A DNA stretch of 6,210 bases from an uncultured Brevinema sp. (GTDB taxonomy: Bacteria > Spirochaetota > Brevinematia > Brevinematales > Brevinemataceae), in the NCBI GenBank assembly GCA_947040475.1, contig CAMRBT010000092.1, positions 1 through 6,210 on the forward strand. Reading direction: 5' to 3'. Made by a program: the position numbers and the translations under genes. The notes under the pieces are model-generated. The model saw only the letters and a program-made list of their open reading frames with translations, was not told the DNA's origin and did not search any database. Positions 5,902-6,210 of the stretch are shown piece by piece (the first letter of the stretch is position 1; the number at the start of each line of letters is the position of its first letter).

Positions 5902-6210
5902 TTAAAGCTCATCATTTCTTAAAGCTATAAAAAAATCTTCTGTAAAATCTTCAAAAGAATATTTGTTTTTTTCTACTTTAAAGTGTGTTGGTTCACTTAG
6001 ATCTTGAGATTCTGCAAATCGATCAATATATACTTCAGAGTATTTATCAAGTAAAAATTCCTCTGTCGATGTATTATACTTAAATGTCGCATAAGAGAGC
6101 ACAAATTCTCTACCACCAAACATTTGCTCTATGGTAAAATAATCACCTTTTACTGCAATCTGCTGGAATCCGTCTGCTGGACTATTACTACCCACAGATA
6201 CGGTTTGTGT
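5902..6210 (-). CDS. C-terminal part of a protein of unknown function (5' end outside the window)
   Basis: 102 residues are visible and the frame stays open to the window edge, so the true start lies beyond 6210; a GTG at 6195-6193 gives an in-frame start but no ribosome binding site precedes it. The part seen is beta-strand-like: QQIAVKGDYFTIEQMFGG, then SYATFKYN, EEFLLDKYSEVYID, and an acidic tail (FEDFTEDFF). A pattern of VxGxxFTIEQ, then a TFKYN strand, then LxKY recurs in secreted proteins of unknown function in other bacteria, as I recall it; a periplasmic location is therefore inferred, since no signal peptide is in view. It lies 29 nt upstream of the L,D-transpeptidase on the same strand, so an envelope link is plausible but unproven. 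Confidence 0.65.
   Translation of the reverse strand, partial: TQTVSVGSNSPADGFQQIAVKGDYFTIEQMFGGREFVLSYATFKYNTSTEEFLLDKYSEVYIDRFAESQDLSEPTHFKVEKNKYSFEDFTEDFFIALRNDEL

Overview
This is an A+T-rich bacterial window (G+C roughly one third by eye) of ordinary chromosomal character. It has a lipoprotein with a clear lipobox, a secreted L,D-transpeptidase, strong AGGAG-type ribosome binding sites, and promoters close to the sigma-70 consensus (one of them perfect, TTGACA-17-TATAAT). These fit a low-GC diderm bacterium. The strong Shine-Dalgarno sites and canonical -35/-10 boxes argue against Bacteroidota, although the transpeptidase signal peptide ends in the FYGQ style common there. A low-GC lineage such as a spirochaete is a guess only; no marker gene is present to settle it.

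Layout. Positions 1-320 hold no convincing gene: two hairpin-forming blocks (61-144) that look like a dispersed repeat, then a bidirectional terminator (218-251). A two-gene minus-strand operon follows, read right to left: an amino-acid-type periplasmic binding lipoprotein (1903-1184), then a branched-chain aminotransferase, ilvE (1181-321). The genes are 2 bp apart and driven by a promoter at 1961-1933. Divergent from it, a NhaC-family Na+/H+ antiporter (2085-3425) has its own extended -10 promoter. It is followed by a cluster of small hairpin repeats and a strong terminator. A membrane-anchored protein of unknown function (3625-4302) carries a (TA)10 tract near its 3' end. After a 9-codon ORF, a perfect consensus promoter drives a Bax inhibitor-1-like seven-helix membrane protein, whose start is best placed at 4452. 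It converges, across a bidirectional terminator (5205-5241), on a minus-strand pair: a YkuD L,D-transpeptidase (5872-5264), preceded by a secreted-type protein of unknown function truncated by the window edge.

Function. The left operon suggests amino-acid capture coupled to branched-chain amino-acid metabolism, but the binding protein has no permease or ATPase beside it. The middle genes look like independent ion and membrane homeostasis units, each with its own promoter and terminator. The right pair concerns the cell envelope. I see no phage, CRISPR, toxin-antitoxin or defence genes, and no convincing new multi-gene system. The best second-look items are the TA tract in the unknown gene, the atypical orphan binding protein, the promoter-plus-inverted-repeat ahead of the BI-1-like gene, and the short hairpin repeats.
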